Shown: one piece after another, positions 6,956 through 20,185 of the stretch
Position numbering within the stretch: position 1 is the first letter of the stretch
Layout of the letters: every line of letters begins with the position of its first letter
DNA from: Melanocharis versteri
Taxonomy: Eukaryota > Chordata > Aves > Passeriformes > Melanocharitidae
Assembly (NCBI GenBank): GCA_013397845.1
Contig: VZTG01001067.1
Span: 372,001 to 436,000 of the forward strand
Direction of reading: 5' to 3'
DNA length: 64,000 nt
The notes under the pieces: generated by a model
What the model was told of the DNA's origin: nothing
Database searches by the model: none
The model's input: the letters and a program-made list of their open reading frames with translations, nothing else
Translations under genes and position numbers: made by a program

Positions 6956-9900
6956 TGACAGTGGAGCTGGTTTTACTTGCAAAAATTGAGGGGCTGGTTT
7001 TAGCCCCACAAATGCAGATGCTTCCCCTCTCTTGACCCTTGAAGTGCCCACAGTGTGCTCAGGCATCCCTCCATTGTTCTTCGCTGATTCGGTGGGTCAG
7101 CCCTGCGAGTGCTTGGGAGCAGATCAGTGGCAGCAAATACCTGGTGTGACCTACCCCGGTGGCCTCTAACCTTCTCTGTCTCTTACGGAGTGCTTGAGTC
7201 ACTCAGTCTGTTCCTGACAAGTTCTTTCTGATGAGCATGGCTTAAACCTGGGTTTGGCTTTTGTTGCTTGTGTGCCTTGTGTGCTCCTGCATAGCTCCTT
7301 CCCCTTCCAGGAGGGCTTATGTGTGTTTTGAGTGAGGCTGAAGTGGGATGTTGAAGTGTTCCAGATACTCCAGATCTCAGTCCTGGCTTGTTAGTGGTAC
7401 TGGTCTGCTTGCACAGAGGGGCTGTTTGGTGCTTTATGGGGGAGAGGAACACGAACCCCCAGCAAAGTCTCAAGTGTGTGCACACATCACCCCGCTATGG
7501 TGTTAAAGCCCTTGGAAGTATCAGCAACCCCAGAACCTTCTCAGGCCATTGGTTTTGTTTAGGAACACAGCCTTGCCAGCACTGCTCATGGTGTTAAGTC
7601 ATTTGTTTTCACCTTTGAGCGCTCCTATGGAGCAAGCTTTTGCTTCCAAACTGAGGCTGAAATGTTGCTGCCGAACCACCAATCCTTCAGCTGTTTCAAC
7701 ATGCCGCAATGCTCAGATTTCCTAATTCATGTTGGAAAAGTTCCTGCTGAACAAAAGCTGCAGGATACCTCAAGGCTTACACTGGTGAACCTTCTCTGCT
7801 GTTGGCTTTATGCACTTGTGCGGTCTGGCACTAAAGGTGAGCTGGGTGGAGGAAAGATGGAGGAAGAAGAGTGTTGCTGATGGAAGCTGCTTCCCTCGAA
7901 TGCTGCAAAAGCTATGTGGGGAGTTTGGCAGATACTGATGTAAACTAGTACATGGTGTGGTCTGGGTGCTGATCCCTGAGAGAAGAGCCTCAGGCACGGA
8001 TTCAGCGCTGCTGGCCTTCAGCAGTACAGTTGACTGCAGCCTTGCCCCTGGGCATAAAGGCAATGAGCTCCATGTGAGGGGTGGGTTCTGCGTGCCCAGC
8101 TGCAGCAAGTGCCCAGGTGTGCCTGCTCTGCTGCTGGGAACCAAGCCCTTGGCCCCTGAAGAGTGAGAGTATCTGATCTGGAGGGGATCCCAAGCCTATT
8201 GCAGGGCACACATACGGAGCTTGAAACAGCTTGCTTCCTTTCTGGACTTTCTGTGCAGCTCTTCAAACAAATAGTCTTTGACCAGTTAATAATTGATGAA
8301 GAAAATAGCTGTATCAGTTGCACAATGCTATTGGTATGACAAACAACCAGGAAGCTGTGCTAGAAGTAGGTCTTTGCTCATGGTACTTGGGTATTTCCCT
8401 TGTCCTTTGAGTGCACTGATTCCGGGAAGTCAGCACTGTTTTTCTCCTGTGAGTTTATTAATGATATATACTCTGTCACTCAGTGTTTTGCCTTTTGAAA
8501 CTAACCTTGAGCTGGTTCACGCAGGGCATAGAGAAGAGCAGAAGAGGATGCAAGAGCCTTCAGCAATGAAAGGATTTACCTGATCTGATACCATTAGGAT
8601 TCCTTGCAGCTTTGGTATGTGGCAGCAGATGCTCTAGAGAGACTTCTTCCTTGCATTTCCCATGGATGAGTTGTCCATGCTCTTTCTCACAGGGTTAGCA
8701 AGTTCACCTAACGGTTGTTTAGGTGAACCTACCGTGGCTGGTAATAGCCCAGTCAAGGCTCAGAAAAGTGTAACTAGCCTATTCTGATATGATAGTTTTG
8801 AGACACACATTCCTCTGACTTGAGGACTCCACTCTGGCTTATTGACCTAGTGCATGGGACTTTCAGAGTGGCCATAAAACAGGGCTGGCCCATGCATTGG
8901 CGCAGTTGTTCCTGGCGTGCCTGCTGTGGCAGGGCAGAGAGAAGTGCCCACAAGAACAAGATGCCTGTAAGGCGCCATGGCAAAGTGTGCCTCAGTGCAC
9001 TTTACAGGTTGCACTTACAGTTCTTACTGTGGGGCAGGGGGACACCTATGGTGGCTCTTGCTTCTCTTTACATACGTTTTGCTGTAGTCATGGGTGCTTG
9101 CTGTGGGCTCCCTCTAAGAAGGGGCTTGGTCCATGCCTCTGGGCTACAAGCATTTGCTGTTTTTTGCCTTTGAAGTCAGGTGAGTCCAGTGCTATCCACC
9201 CTCAACATATCTTGGAATTAGAGCCATTGTGTATGACTGGCTGTGCCAGTTGCCTCTTGGTATGGAGTAACGTGATGACTTTGATCTGCAGAGCTCCAGG
9301 TGGTTCAGATCCCACCCTGGTACCTGCCTCCCCCCTCCCTAATTCCTGCAACAGCTGTATGTGTCCCAGAGACACTATTGACTACTCACTTCTTTGCTAT
9401 GGGCTAGCTGGGGCTTTTGTGCCAAAGCACCTTCAGTTCTGCAATTAGGGCCTGTAGAAGCAGGGGCCATCTCATGTCCTGAACATCACAGGAGAGGGAT
9501 GAAAAGTCAAGTAGGGTTTCTTTGTTGTTGCTGATGGTTTTGTTTTTAAAAGCAGTTGGGAACTTAACTGTCTGGTTTTGGCCAACCTTTGTTTAGTATC
9601 GCTTGTACATTGACATGGTGTGCCAGATTGCAAGTGACAACACCATTTAAAAGGAACCCTGAAATTCTTCAAGTTCCTGGTCCTGACAGAGTTTGTCTCA
9701 TCAGTATAGTCATGAAATTGGGAGGCAGAGAGGGAAAGAATTTGGAGAAGGAATATGCTTGGAGGACTGTTACAAGCTGGCTCAAATTCTCAGTCCATGT
9801 GGTTCCTATGCAGAAAGTGCAGTGGTCTGTGGATGGGACTTCAGGCTGCTGCTGCAAATCACCTCAGGAAGAATGGGCTCTGCCAGGCCTTTGCACAGCA

Positions 9901-11131
9901 GAGGGGAGATGGCAGTGGGGCAGGAAAGGATGGGGTCACTGTTAGAGATCTAGAGCCAGAGGCTGAGTCCACACAGCATGGGGATATCATGGGTGAGAAA
10001 GAAGCCATGCTGCCCAGAGTCTGAAGACTTACGGTGTTCAAATGCATAAAGGCCAATAAACTGGGTCTCTCCAGTGGGGCTCAAGAGCATCAAATTGAGG
10101 GGAAGGTCTGGATAATGTAGCCTGCTGGATCCTATCTGATGACCATGCCCAAGGATATGAATGACTGTTAAGATGCAGTAATACAGGCAAAAACCACAGC
10201 GTGCCCTTTACACTTGCTAATTGCTGCAATTTGTGTGGTCTGTGTTGGGGAAAGCTAGCATGTGCTTGAGACTGGAGAAAGAGGCTTTGGGAGAAGGTGC
10301 TGTGGTCAAAGTGTGTCAACAAAGAGGCTCCTGACTTCAGTGCTGGGGGTGTTGTGGAGGCTGGAGAAATGTCCAGGGGCAGCACTGACACAAAAACACT
10401 GCCTGGGAGGGAGAGAGAGGCTTGTTCTTCAGGGAGGCTCCTCACGCCCTGCATTACAACAGGCAAACATGAAGATGAGAGGTCTGGTACCACGCAGTGG
10501 GGCTGATGAGGCAGTTCTGCTGCAGAGAGGTGGTGTGCTGAGTGACCAGAGGCTCCGGCAACAAGCAAAAGGGTGGTGAGTGAGGTGAAAATAGGCAAAA
10601 GATTTACGAGTGAATAATGGTGCCTTTCTTACCTGGGCCCCACAGAAGAGGGGTCAGGAGGCGCTCATAGCAGAAGCAGTTTGAGGGGTATGAACCAGCC
10701 ATAAACAGGAGGAAAGCAGCAAAACCAGTGTTAGGAAGGCGTTAGGTGGGAGGAAGGGGTGAAGGAGTTGCACAGTGTCTCTTGGGCTGGGAACACTGGG
10801 ACAGATGGTGAGACTGGCTCGGTGGGGACACTTCGAGTGTCTGCTGGGAACGCGCAGAACAGCCCTTGCCCTCGAGGCTGAGTTCAGTCCAAAATATTAG
10901 ATGATTCTGCCTGGTGATGTAAAATGTCCTTTGTTTAGAGACTCTTTGGCCCATTCAGCAACGCCTTTTCCTCACAAAGCCGATGCTTATTCCCTAGAAT
11001 ACTTCCAGAAAAAAAAAAAAAAGTTCCTCTAAGACACCCTAAACCAATACCTGCTGTGACTAAGCCCTGTGGGCAGCTCCGCAGCTGATTTATATCCTCC
11101 TCCTCCAAAGTGAAGGGGTTAGAGTGGAAAC
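6956..11131. other. Intergenic DNA downstream of ZFP36L1
   Basis: No supported gene. Open frames on both strands are short, overlap each other and show no family signature. The one structural item is the hairpin-forming inverted repeat at 8702-8728. Confidence 0.6.
8702..8728. repeat. Perfect 10-bp inverted repeat (hairpin)
   Basis: GTTCACCTAA (8702-8711) and TTAGGTGAAC (8719-8728) are exact inverted copies with a 7-base loop. Each arm contains a CACCT/AGGTG half-site of the kind bound by ZEB/SNAIL proteins. Confidence 0.6.
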
Positions 11132-11247
11132 AGACGCGGCGTTAAACATAGCCGAGGGCAGCGAGCGAGAGCGCTGCGATGGGGCGGGAGGAAGCGGGGC
11201 TGCGGGGCGGCTGCTGCCAGGCGTGACGCCGGTTCGGGTTTCCTCGT
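11132..11247. promoter_or_regulatory. Isolated CpG cluster, 4.2 kb past the poly(A) site
   Basis: I count 17 CpG in about 112 bases, including the GC box GGGGCGGG, inside otherwise CpG-poor intergenic DNA. Retained CpG usually marks an unmethylated promoter or enhancer. No linked coding frame is convincing, and transcription direction is unknown. Confidence 0.45.
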
Positions 11248-11375
11248 AGGCAGAACAGAGCTCCTTTTGGCTGGTGCAGCTTTATGGGCTCGCCTGGGTT
11301 TATTATACTGCAAATGTTTTGAATTCCACATGTTAATTTCCAGAGAGGCTTTGTTTCACTTTTGCTGTTTCCCTT

Positions 11376-11390
11376 CCCCCCCCCCACCCC
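11376..11390 (+). repeat. Poly-C tract
   Basis: Ten consecutive C followed by A and four C, soon followed by a T-rich stretch. It is a simple-sequence tract near the CpG cluster. Confidence 0.7.
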
Positions 11391-13117
11391 GGTTTTGATT
11401 TCTTTTTTTTATTACCACTGCCTTAACCTCTTCTTTTTGACTGGGTTTTGGTAATAGCTGCCGTTTTCTGAGCAAACAGAGGACTGGAATTCTCCCTGCC
11501 TGGGCTCCAGCTGCAAATTAATCTCTTTTCATAGTTTCGTTTTATGTCCGCCCACTATCCCCACCACATTAACTTAGTCAACACATGGAAGTGAAATTTT
11601 TCCATCCAGGATCCCGCGGGTTGTAAGGCTGTTGTGGAGCACGTGACTGCCAGCTCCAGAGTTTTCTTGCACCTCTGGGTGGAAGGAAGTTTTCTCATCC
11701 CCCACATATGTGAGCGGTTGTCGGTGGGATGTGAAAGGTTTTAACAACTGGAGTCGGTGGAAACATTTCAGGGTTCAGCGTTTCTGTGTGTATTTAAAGT
11801 CCCAGCACAGCAGCCGGGTGGAGGCACAGCCGTAGGTATGGCGTGTTTGCGGTACCTCCGGCGCTACCAGACCACTGCTCAGTAAATGAGCCGGTCCGGG
11901 GCTTCTCCATGGAGTCCCGCTCTCCCTGCAGGGTTGATCTCCCTCCCAGGGAGGACAGAAAGTGCAGGCAGTGACGGTATTGACAAAGACAGATGGAGTC
12001 TGCTTGGCCTCTGGAGATGTATTTTGTAATTTCTACATGATGCCTTTCACACATGGGCCTGGGAGGACTTTACAGGTATTTTGGGCACTCGGCAAATATA
12101 ACTGTACCTGTTCCACAGGTTTTAAAACCCTGTTAAGAGATACAGCTGCCAGGTAAAGGGGATTGTCCAGCAGTGGCACAGTATCACAGAAAGAGCTGCA
12201 AAAATAATTCAGGACTCCTGGTACTTTTTCTCCTGTCACGGTCTCCAAGCAACAGCAAATATTTCTCCTGAAAACTCTGGATGAGCAGATGCCAACGTTG
12301 ATTCACAGGAAAAGGATGTAGCCACGCAAGCCATAGAAATGTTGTTTGGGATGGTAGCCACAGCCCCTAAGGAGACATTAAGCAATATGGAACAAACGCC
12401 AATGAAGCTCTTAAAGCTCTTGCTGTGTTTGCTATAAAGAGATTTCTTGAGCAGTCTTAGGTGGGAACCTTTGTGATTTACCTTGATTACAGCTACGTGG
12501 AGAGGATATACTGTGTTTCACAGCTCTGGAGATGCTGCTAGGGCTTTTGAGCACTAGAAAAGTCCTGGTTTACTAAGAAGTTACAGTCACAAGATATGAG
12601 GAAAGATTTTGTTAAGGGCCCACAGCAGAGTGTAAAATGTGCACTTTTGCTTGGAAAAAGGATGGCAGTGAAAATGTGCAAAGAGGCTCCCTGTTTATTT
12701 TCTCTGAGACTCAGATCTTCTGTGCTGTGTTTACAAATAACCCCATTTCCCCCCAGTATTATACTTACAAACTTATAATGAGATTGAAACGCTGAGAACA
12801 AACCTAATTCATCCCCTCTTCGGTGTGCCCAGCCAAAAGAGCTAGAAGAGCTGCAGAAAATAATTTTCCTCTTAGGTTTAGGTAACATGGGCTTTGGGTT
12901 CATTGACTGAATTTGCTGACCAAGATATTATCTTTCTTCCAGCAATTTTTCTGACCAGAAAAACACTTCCAGTGTGGATGAAAACAGAACCGGAGATGTT
13001 TTGAAAACATGTAAAAGTTTGTTTCGAAAGTGAGCAGTTGGTAAGAAATTGAGGGCAGACAGCTGGGGAAGGCCAGTGGTCCACAGCCTGTGGGGTTATC
13101 AGTGTGTCATTCAGATT
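11391..13117. other. Intergenic DNA
   Basis: No gene or repeat recognised. Mixed composition; open frames are short and without family resemblance. Confidence 0.5.
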
Positions 13118-13400
13118 GGCAGGGACTTCTCGTGAGTCATTCAGACCTTCTCTTTGAACTGTGACAGGACAGAACTCCTTATTCTCAAACCACCTCTCAG
13201 GCAGAGGGAGATAGCCTTGAATGTCTCCAGCACCGAGATGTGCACGGCATTCCCTTGTCAGGGAGTTTCAACGCTCAGGCAATTTTAACCTCTCTATATG
13301 TAACCTAATACTGAACCTGAATGTCTCCTACAGAGGTTTGTGGCCACTAACTTTTTGTCCCATTGCCTTTGATTAACAAGGCTGGAGCCCAGCTTCCAGA
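13118..13400 (-). mobile_element. CR1 LINE 3'-end remnant, reverse orientation
   Basis: Read on the plus strand, the segment has the layout of a reversed CR1 3' end: a GGCAGGGACTTCTCGTGAGTCATTCAGACC-like block (13119 onward), then a stretch on failing to withstand a 'cttgtcagggagtttcaa'-like block, then 'taacctaatactgaacctga' and 'tttgtggccactaacttttt', which parallel the reversed CR1 consensus (cctaatatccaacctaaa and gccattacctcttgtcc). It is highly diverged and therefore old. Confidence 0.5.
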
Positions 13401-16400
13401 CAAAGTCCCGCAAAATGGTGCGTGTGGTTTTACCTTCCAGCTTTCCTGCCAGATGTTCTCTTCTCCAGCCTGTTCCCAGGGAATATGATTTTCCAAACCT
13501 TTCCATGCTTCTCTTCCCATGCCTGCTAAAAAATGTAGGATGTCCTAGACCCACACTGGACTTTCATTTTCAGCCTGGTTCTGTACTTGGTGCTGCTGTC
13601 CTGCCTTTGGTTCTGGAGGTGGTAAATTTAACCTTCCCAGCCTAATGTGGGATGAGGTCAGGAGAAAAGCACTATGACAAATTGTATTGGTTCTGCTTGG
13701 AATACAGTGGGAATCAGAGTTCGACCTCTTGTCACAGCATTGTGCTGCCAATCAGGGCCCTGCCCCATTACTGTGGGGCGCCCTGGCTCCCCCCACACAG
13801 CCTGGCAGTGGTGGGTGCCTCATTGTGCAGAATTTATCCCCAGTGGGTTGCATGTATGAATATGTGTGCATATATAATATCTAGTAACTAGCTCTGATGT
13901 TAGCACTGTGCTTCGCGGCACCCGGGGTCCCTGGGCTCTCACCCCGCTGTCAGGCTGGAGCAGCCCGGGCCACCACCCGTGCACTCAAAGGAAGCCATAC
14001 TCCTGCCCTTTGGTGTTCCTCCCCAAAGGAGAGGCATTATTCCCTATCCCCAGGGAACATCAGCTTTGAAACACGGAGTTGATTTGTTTCCATTTACCGT
14101 TATCTTGGTTTACGTAAATTACAGCACCTAACAGCGGTCATGAAATTATCTGGCTTTAAAAAAATTCAGCTGTAGAGTTTGGCCCTCTGGCCTCCCTGAT
14201 CAGCTCATTTCCAAGGGGCAAACATGCACTGGGAAAAGAAACAGTCTCTCCTTGTTCATCACAAATAGTCATCTCCCCACTGCATCAGCAGCCGCCCTGC
14301 GTAGTGTTGGTCACTACTAAAGTACAGCAAGCCTTTCACCATGCGCTGCTTCACCCTTCTGAATAACGCTGCCAAGTCATTTAAATTGACCAAATCACCC
14401 ACCATCCCTCACCAGTGGCCACCACATCACCAGCATTTTAGAATCAAGTTCTGCCCTGGAAAGGAGGCTCCTTAACAATGCAGTGATGATTCTCACTGAG
14501 AGATGCTGGATCACCTCTGGGTGTACTGCAAGTAAAATATTGTCTCCTAACATCTGCCTCATCTGGAAGCTGAATGGCAGGCTGGCTGGTCTTAGGAAAC
14601 ACTCCTGACCTGTGTTAGGATTTCAGCAATGAGGATCTGGTTTTCAATTGTGGTATCGTAAGGAAAGAGGATAGACTAGATGCCTAGTGTATCCAAATAA
14701 AAAACTCAAACCAATAAAATCTTGTTTTAGTGCTGAAACAGAAACTATGAATCTAAATACCCATAAGGAGTAGATGAGATGGACAAGCAGCAACATCAGA
14801 CAGGCACTGTTCCAGCAATGGTATCTTCGCTTTATTTCTGTCAGTGAGTTTAGGTAGTGGTGTGTCTCTTTCTTCATTAAAAACTGGTAGATAGCGAGGT
14901 CCAAGATGACAATTTGTATAATTAAAATTTCAGAAGATCATTTTATAATCATATTATGCCCCTTTTTCTGGTACATATAGATTAACTGTGAAAAGGCCAG
15001 AGCTGGCAGGAATGTGGATTACTTCAATTTTTGCACATTTTTCTTTGTGCTCCCACTGCTAGGACTAGGACTACCATGACTCTTTCCCACAGGTGGCAAT
15101 GAAAGATGATCTGGGATCCAGCCTGTTCCTCTGCTTCATCTAAGTAAAACACAAAAAGTGGACAAGAAACATGAATACTAACAAAGTAAAATCCAGTCCA
15201 GCTCCAGGTAAAGGCAATGTACCAACTCCTTTTCAGTGCTCTCTGACACACTGAATTGGCCCTTGAACTGCTATAATTTGGTCTGCTAGTGAAACAAATC
15301 ATAGCATTCAATATGAAGTAAACCAGGAAGAGAGGAAGAAACTGCAGTTCAGTAGTGAGCATCTGAGAAGTGCAGAGACACTATGGTGGGGGCTAGATCC
15401 TTCAAATCCAGCCAAGGGCCCCTAACTCAACAGGCTGTGCTAGATTCCAGGTGATCCCCAAATGCAGCGGGGAATGACAGACAGGGAAAAACCTGCTCTA
15501 GAAACTGACTGTACTTAGTCCAGCTCTCAACAGCTGTTTTGGGTCCTGCTTTGTAAAAGATTAAATAAAATTAGAAAAAAAAAAAAGAAAATAAAAAAAG
15601 AAAAAAAAAAAGATAATGAGTGATATTGAGACTGGGAAAAGAAACAAAAAGTCCCAAACAAACATGTTTTTGATGGAGGAACTGGGGTTTTGCACCCTAG
15701 CACTGTTTGTACTTTCAGATTGTCAGCAATCTGTAGCGTGCTGAGCAGAGAGGACAGTGTGGTGGAAATACCTATGAAGCAGCGAGAGCCTTATCAAGTT
15801 ACTGTACCAGGAAATACATCGCTTTCTTTCCTACTTCATGCACGATACTGTGATTAAACCCAACAGCACGCCTCATCATAACATGTGCCTTATCAGCCCC
15901 ACTATCTGATGACAGCAGCAGCCCTCAGGAGACCAGACTGACATCATCCAAAACCTCAGTAGTTCAAGTCTGAAGTGTGTAGCTAGGCTGCAAGCTGTGC
16001 TTGACTGTGTTGATCTGTTTGTACTAAACTTGCAGGTACTTTGCTAGAGGAAAGGAATATAAAAATCAAGCCCAAGCAATGCTTCAGAATGTTCCTGACA
16101 GGCTGTCATGCTATTTAGTGAATGAATGCAGCAAGCAAAGGAGGTTTTTGTCCTCAGCAAGTACCAGAAGTCTGCTCCACAGCTTTCTGTAGCTTTGAGA
16201 GAGGGGAAAAAAAAAAAGCCAAAGCAAGAGATTGTCACTGCCTTGAGGACAGTGCCACTGGTGATTTGGTGTGGATTTGGTATGGAGTCCCACTCCCAGC
16301 TGACCCAAATTCAGTTGCATGTGGCTGTGAGGTTTGGGTTCATCCTGTATCACAAACAGGGGCCAGCTGTTGATCCAGGTGGAGCTCTGAATCTCCAGAT

Positions 16401-17260
16401 CCTAAACTTCATCATGGCTGGTTCATTGCCAGTCTTCTTGTTTGGCTACTGCTGGTTCACGGAGGCAAAGCATACTGGCTCTGGCCTTCTGGCCTTCTTT
16501 CTATAAGTACAAATGAGGACAATTTCTACAGTCACAAAAATAAGAAACAGAAAAGAGAGTAGGCTTTTCTTGTGTAACATTCAGCAAACTTCTCTGTTTT
16601 TAATTTGTTCTCCCTGTCCTGGGTTCTTCAAAACACCTTCTCTTATTTACGTCAGCATAGATTTACCACACCCCAGTTATTTCAGACCTGGATAGCACCA
16701 TGGAAAAAGATTACCAGTCTTCTGGAGTTGCTTCCTTATGCCTTGGACAAAAGAAGATCATATGGGACCATATTCATTCAAGAACTGCCTTTGTTTTTGT
16801 ACAGAACCTAGCACAAGTAAGCCTATTCCTCCTCGAATTTTGCTGTACCACAAAATTGTTCTTAAAAACACCCCCTGCTTTTAATGTCTGGGTTTTGGTT
16901 GGTTTGTTTTTAGTTGCAATGCAGGCTTTCAGAGGGAAATCAAGCCGGATGGAAATGCTGGATGCATGCATAGCAGCAGAAGTAGGGCCGTGCAGCACAC
17001 GGATGCTAAGCGTCCATTTACAGCCCCCATGGAGCCCAGCAGCCATCCCCCCCGGGCCATGCACGGCACGGTGGCCTTGCTGCCTGCTGTGACCCCGCGT
17101 GAGGGAGGGCCTCAGTGCCCTGGAGGACTTTGAGATGTCCCCGCGTCTGTCACATGGGTTTGGGGTGCTGCTTTGCAAAGGAGACCTTGTCTCCCGGGAC
17201 CGCACTTGCATCCCCGCCGCGTACTCGCTGCTCTCACGAACCGCTGGTTTCTCCCCCTCC
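13401..17260. other. Intergenic DNA
   Basis: No supported gene. It contains an A-rich tract (15575-15613). Short open frames have no family resemblance. Confidence 0.5.
15575..15613 (+). repeat. A-rich low-complexity tract
   Basis: Nearly pure A broken by a few G and T. No retroposed body with target-site duplication is evident upstream, so it is called low-complexity rather than a SINE tail. Confidence 0.75.
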
Positions 17261-17320
17261 CTCCCATCACACCTGCCTCCCTCCCATCACGCCTGCCTCC
17301 CTCCCATCACACCTGCCTCC
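17261..17320 (+). repeat. 20-bp minisatellite, 3 copies
   Basis: The unit CTCCCATCACACCTGCCTCC occurs three times head to tail, with a single A-to-G change in the middle copy. The near identity indicates recent expansion. Confidence 0.9.
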
Positions 17321-20105
17321 CCCGGCAGCGCCGGGCACGGGATGAGTAACAGGCAGCTTGTGACTGTCAGCTCCTTCAGCAACGCGAGCGGGACTGAAAA
17401 CTGCCCAGCAAAAGAAACATACAGAGGATTCTCATTTTGCTGTCTCAGTGGAGGCTCGGCTCAAGGGACGGGCTGGAAAGAGGTCTAGTGGAAATAAGAC
17501 TTGCCTTTTAAGAGAGAGCGTTAGAGAAATCCAGCTGTGTTGTGGGACTGCTGGAAGCCTCCCCGAACAAGTGTGGGGAACTTGTAGTGGTTTTTGAGGC
17601 ATATTGCTATTGTCTATTTTGTTGAACATATTTCTTTGTTTTTATGAACTTTAAGGAGCACTGAGAACACAATGTGCCATAGGGAGAAGACTTACAGAAA
17701 GACTTGATTTGAAAATGGAATGATTTTAAAATTTCTTCTCCTACAATACTTTCTAAAATATTCCTACTCTGAAGCACACTTGATTTTTTCTGCCTGGTGT
17801 ATACACCCCTGGCTCTTACCCGGCTCTGATATACTACTCAGTGCTTTAGTTGATTTACTCTCATCATTGATAAAAGTACTGTAAAAACACACTTTTAAAT
17901 AAATGACGCAGTGGAAAGTTGTTGAGGTAGGGGTTTGGTAAGAAATACAGGTGGAATTTTTCAGGTTTAGAGGCAGCTTTTGGTCTCACTTTCTTGAAGA
18001 GGAAGCGCTTTTGAATGGCTCTTGTGAAATATGCTGATGGTCTGAGCATCCACATCACCAACTCCCCATGACAATTGCCACTGATTGACCACTTGCTGGC
18101 TGTCTCCACTGCAGCCCAGGAATGGATGAGTCATGGAAACAGAATTCCCCTTCACCCTGGCTGCCTCCCAGGCCCTCTGGGGGACTGCGCTGACAATAGA
18201 GGAGGAAAGTCAGCACTGCTTTTTTCGACACTGTGAATCATTGATCAAACAAAACTCTTCTGCTTCCATGGACTTGATATCATGGCAACGTTTTTCACGA
18301 GTGTTACCTGAACAACTTAATACTAAGAGAACAATTTCAAATAGTGCTGGGCACATTATTTTGTGTAGAAAATTGATTCTGTGCTACTTCAGGCCAGAAA
18401 AAAAAAAGTACCATGTTTGCTAGAAGCTTTATCAGAAGATGCTGAAAACGATTGCCACGCTTAGGTGCAGCAGTATTTAAATACTGGTTTTCATTTTAAA
18501 CTTATTTTCTGACATAGGGTTTGGTTGTATTTTAATAATTTCTAAACGGAACAACCCTCTTGGGGAAAAAAAAAAGAGACAATAAAAGAGAAGGAAATGA
18601 ACAGATTAAGCCCTGGGTGCTTCCCTGAATAGAGAATTACTACTTAGGTAGGGAAGCAGGTTCTGTTCGATGAAGAAACTCAATTATTTTTATTTGAGTT
18701 CTGCCTGGAACATTACTCAGTATTCACACAACTCTGCTGCTGCAGCTCAGATATAAATACCAATGAACCCATACAGTGAGGTATTCAGAATTTCCCTCGA
18801 GGTATTCTCAAGTGAAAAAAAAAAAAACCATTAAAAAGTGTAAAGGAATTTTTGTCTTGACACCAGATGTATACTGGGACAAAGAAGTGCAAGTCCTGCC
18901 TTAATGCAAGCCCTTTGCCTTGAAAGGAGCTTTTTGGGTTTTGCCAGCCCTGCCCACTCAGCGCACACGGCCCTAGCGCAGCCGTCCCGAGGCAGGGCTG
19001 GTGACTGGGGGGGGTCCGTGCAGGTGGGTCAGGCCAGCGCCTCCCTCTCTCCCTCCTTCCCTGCCCTTCCCTGCCCGTGCCATCCATGCACACCAGGAAT
19101 AGTCCTGTCCTCCCCTCCAAGGTGCTCGCCAGGACCTTTCCTGCAAAATTCCCACTTCTCAGGGAGTAGCAGTGCGATGGGTGGATGTGGTTCCGACAAC
19201 TGGGTGTAATCCCTTTGGTGCTGGAGTTTGTCCTGGCTTCTGTGCTGGGATCCAAAGCACCACTGGGGTGCTGTCTGTGACTCAGTGCCAATTGGAGGTT
19301 TCCAGCTCACATGCCTGTGATGTGAGGTTGCATTGACGCACTTGGATTAAACAACGGGGCATGGGAATGAGAGCTGTAATAGGAATTGTACCTTGCGTCT
19401 GGCATCAAAGCCATAAACAGAGCTTACTAGAGAGCTCTCAGTGCAGACAACCCCATCACTCCTGCTTTTCAAATGGGGTTTCAAACCCTGCTAGTTTTCC
19501 CTTGCGGGAAATGCATCCCTACCTGCACACTGGAGATAACTTTAGCTGCAGGCGCTGGGAGAAGTGTCAGCACAGTGGTGCTGTGCTTATGCCCGTCAAC
19601 TGTAATGGGAGGGTCTGGTGACACCTCAGCCATTGCCCCACTTCTTCCTGAACTGGGGTTTTGGGAGCTGTGCCACTCCATGCACCAGGGCACAAAGAGT
19701 CCTTGCAGGCCCCAGTCTCCTGGTGGGAGGATGGCCCAAGAGCTGGCTGTGTCTGTCAGGAGTGCTGCTCCCTGTGCTGGTGCCAGGTGGGGCTGGCAGC
19801 AGCACACCCCTTCCCCAGGCTGCTCTCATCATCCTCCCCCCAGCGCCAGCCAGGACATCGGGAACAGGATGTCCTGGGTGTTGGTAACCACGCTGCCTCT
19901 CACTGCTTGTGATTCTGTGCTGCTGCAGAGGCTGCAGCTGCTGGGACAGGGAGGTGTCAGAGCACGGCCAGGGACTCCCTGGCTTTCATCAGGGTGAGCA
20001 GCCTGGTCTGCCTCAGCAGCCATACACATTCTGCCTTGCTTTTCCTTTCCAAAACAATCTTATCTGGGAGGAAAGTGGAGCTTCTGCCCCAGCCACAGAC
20101 AGGGA

Positions 20106-20185
20106 TGTACTGGATTGGACCAACAGGCCATCTAATCTGTGGATCTTCATTCAGCCAAGCTGGGTGCTTCTCAAGGAGACCTTAA
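20106..20185 (+). repeat. Possible ancient amniote retroelement fragment
   Basis: TGTACTGGATTGGACCAACA followed by GGCCATCTAATCTG resembles the same reptile-type repeat phrase (GGATCAGACCAAAGGTCCATC) seen near 1255. It is short and strongly diverged. Confidence 0.3.

Noticed and set aside
8897..9448. 183-residue plus-strand open frame
   Set aside because: No recognisable domain, no splice or promoter context, and low-quality amino-acid composition. Frames of this size are expected in 57 kb of intergenic DNA.
10038..10598. 186-residue minus-strand open frame
   Set aside because: No family signature; overlaps equally open frames on the other strand.
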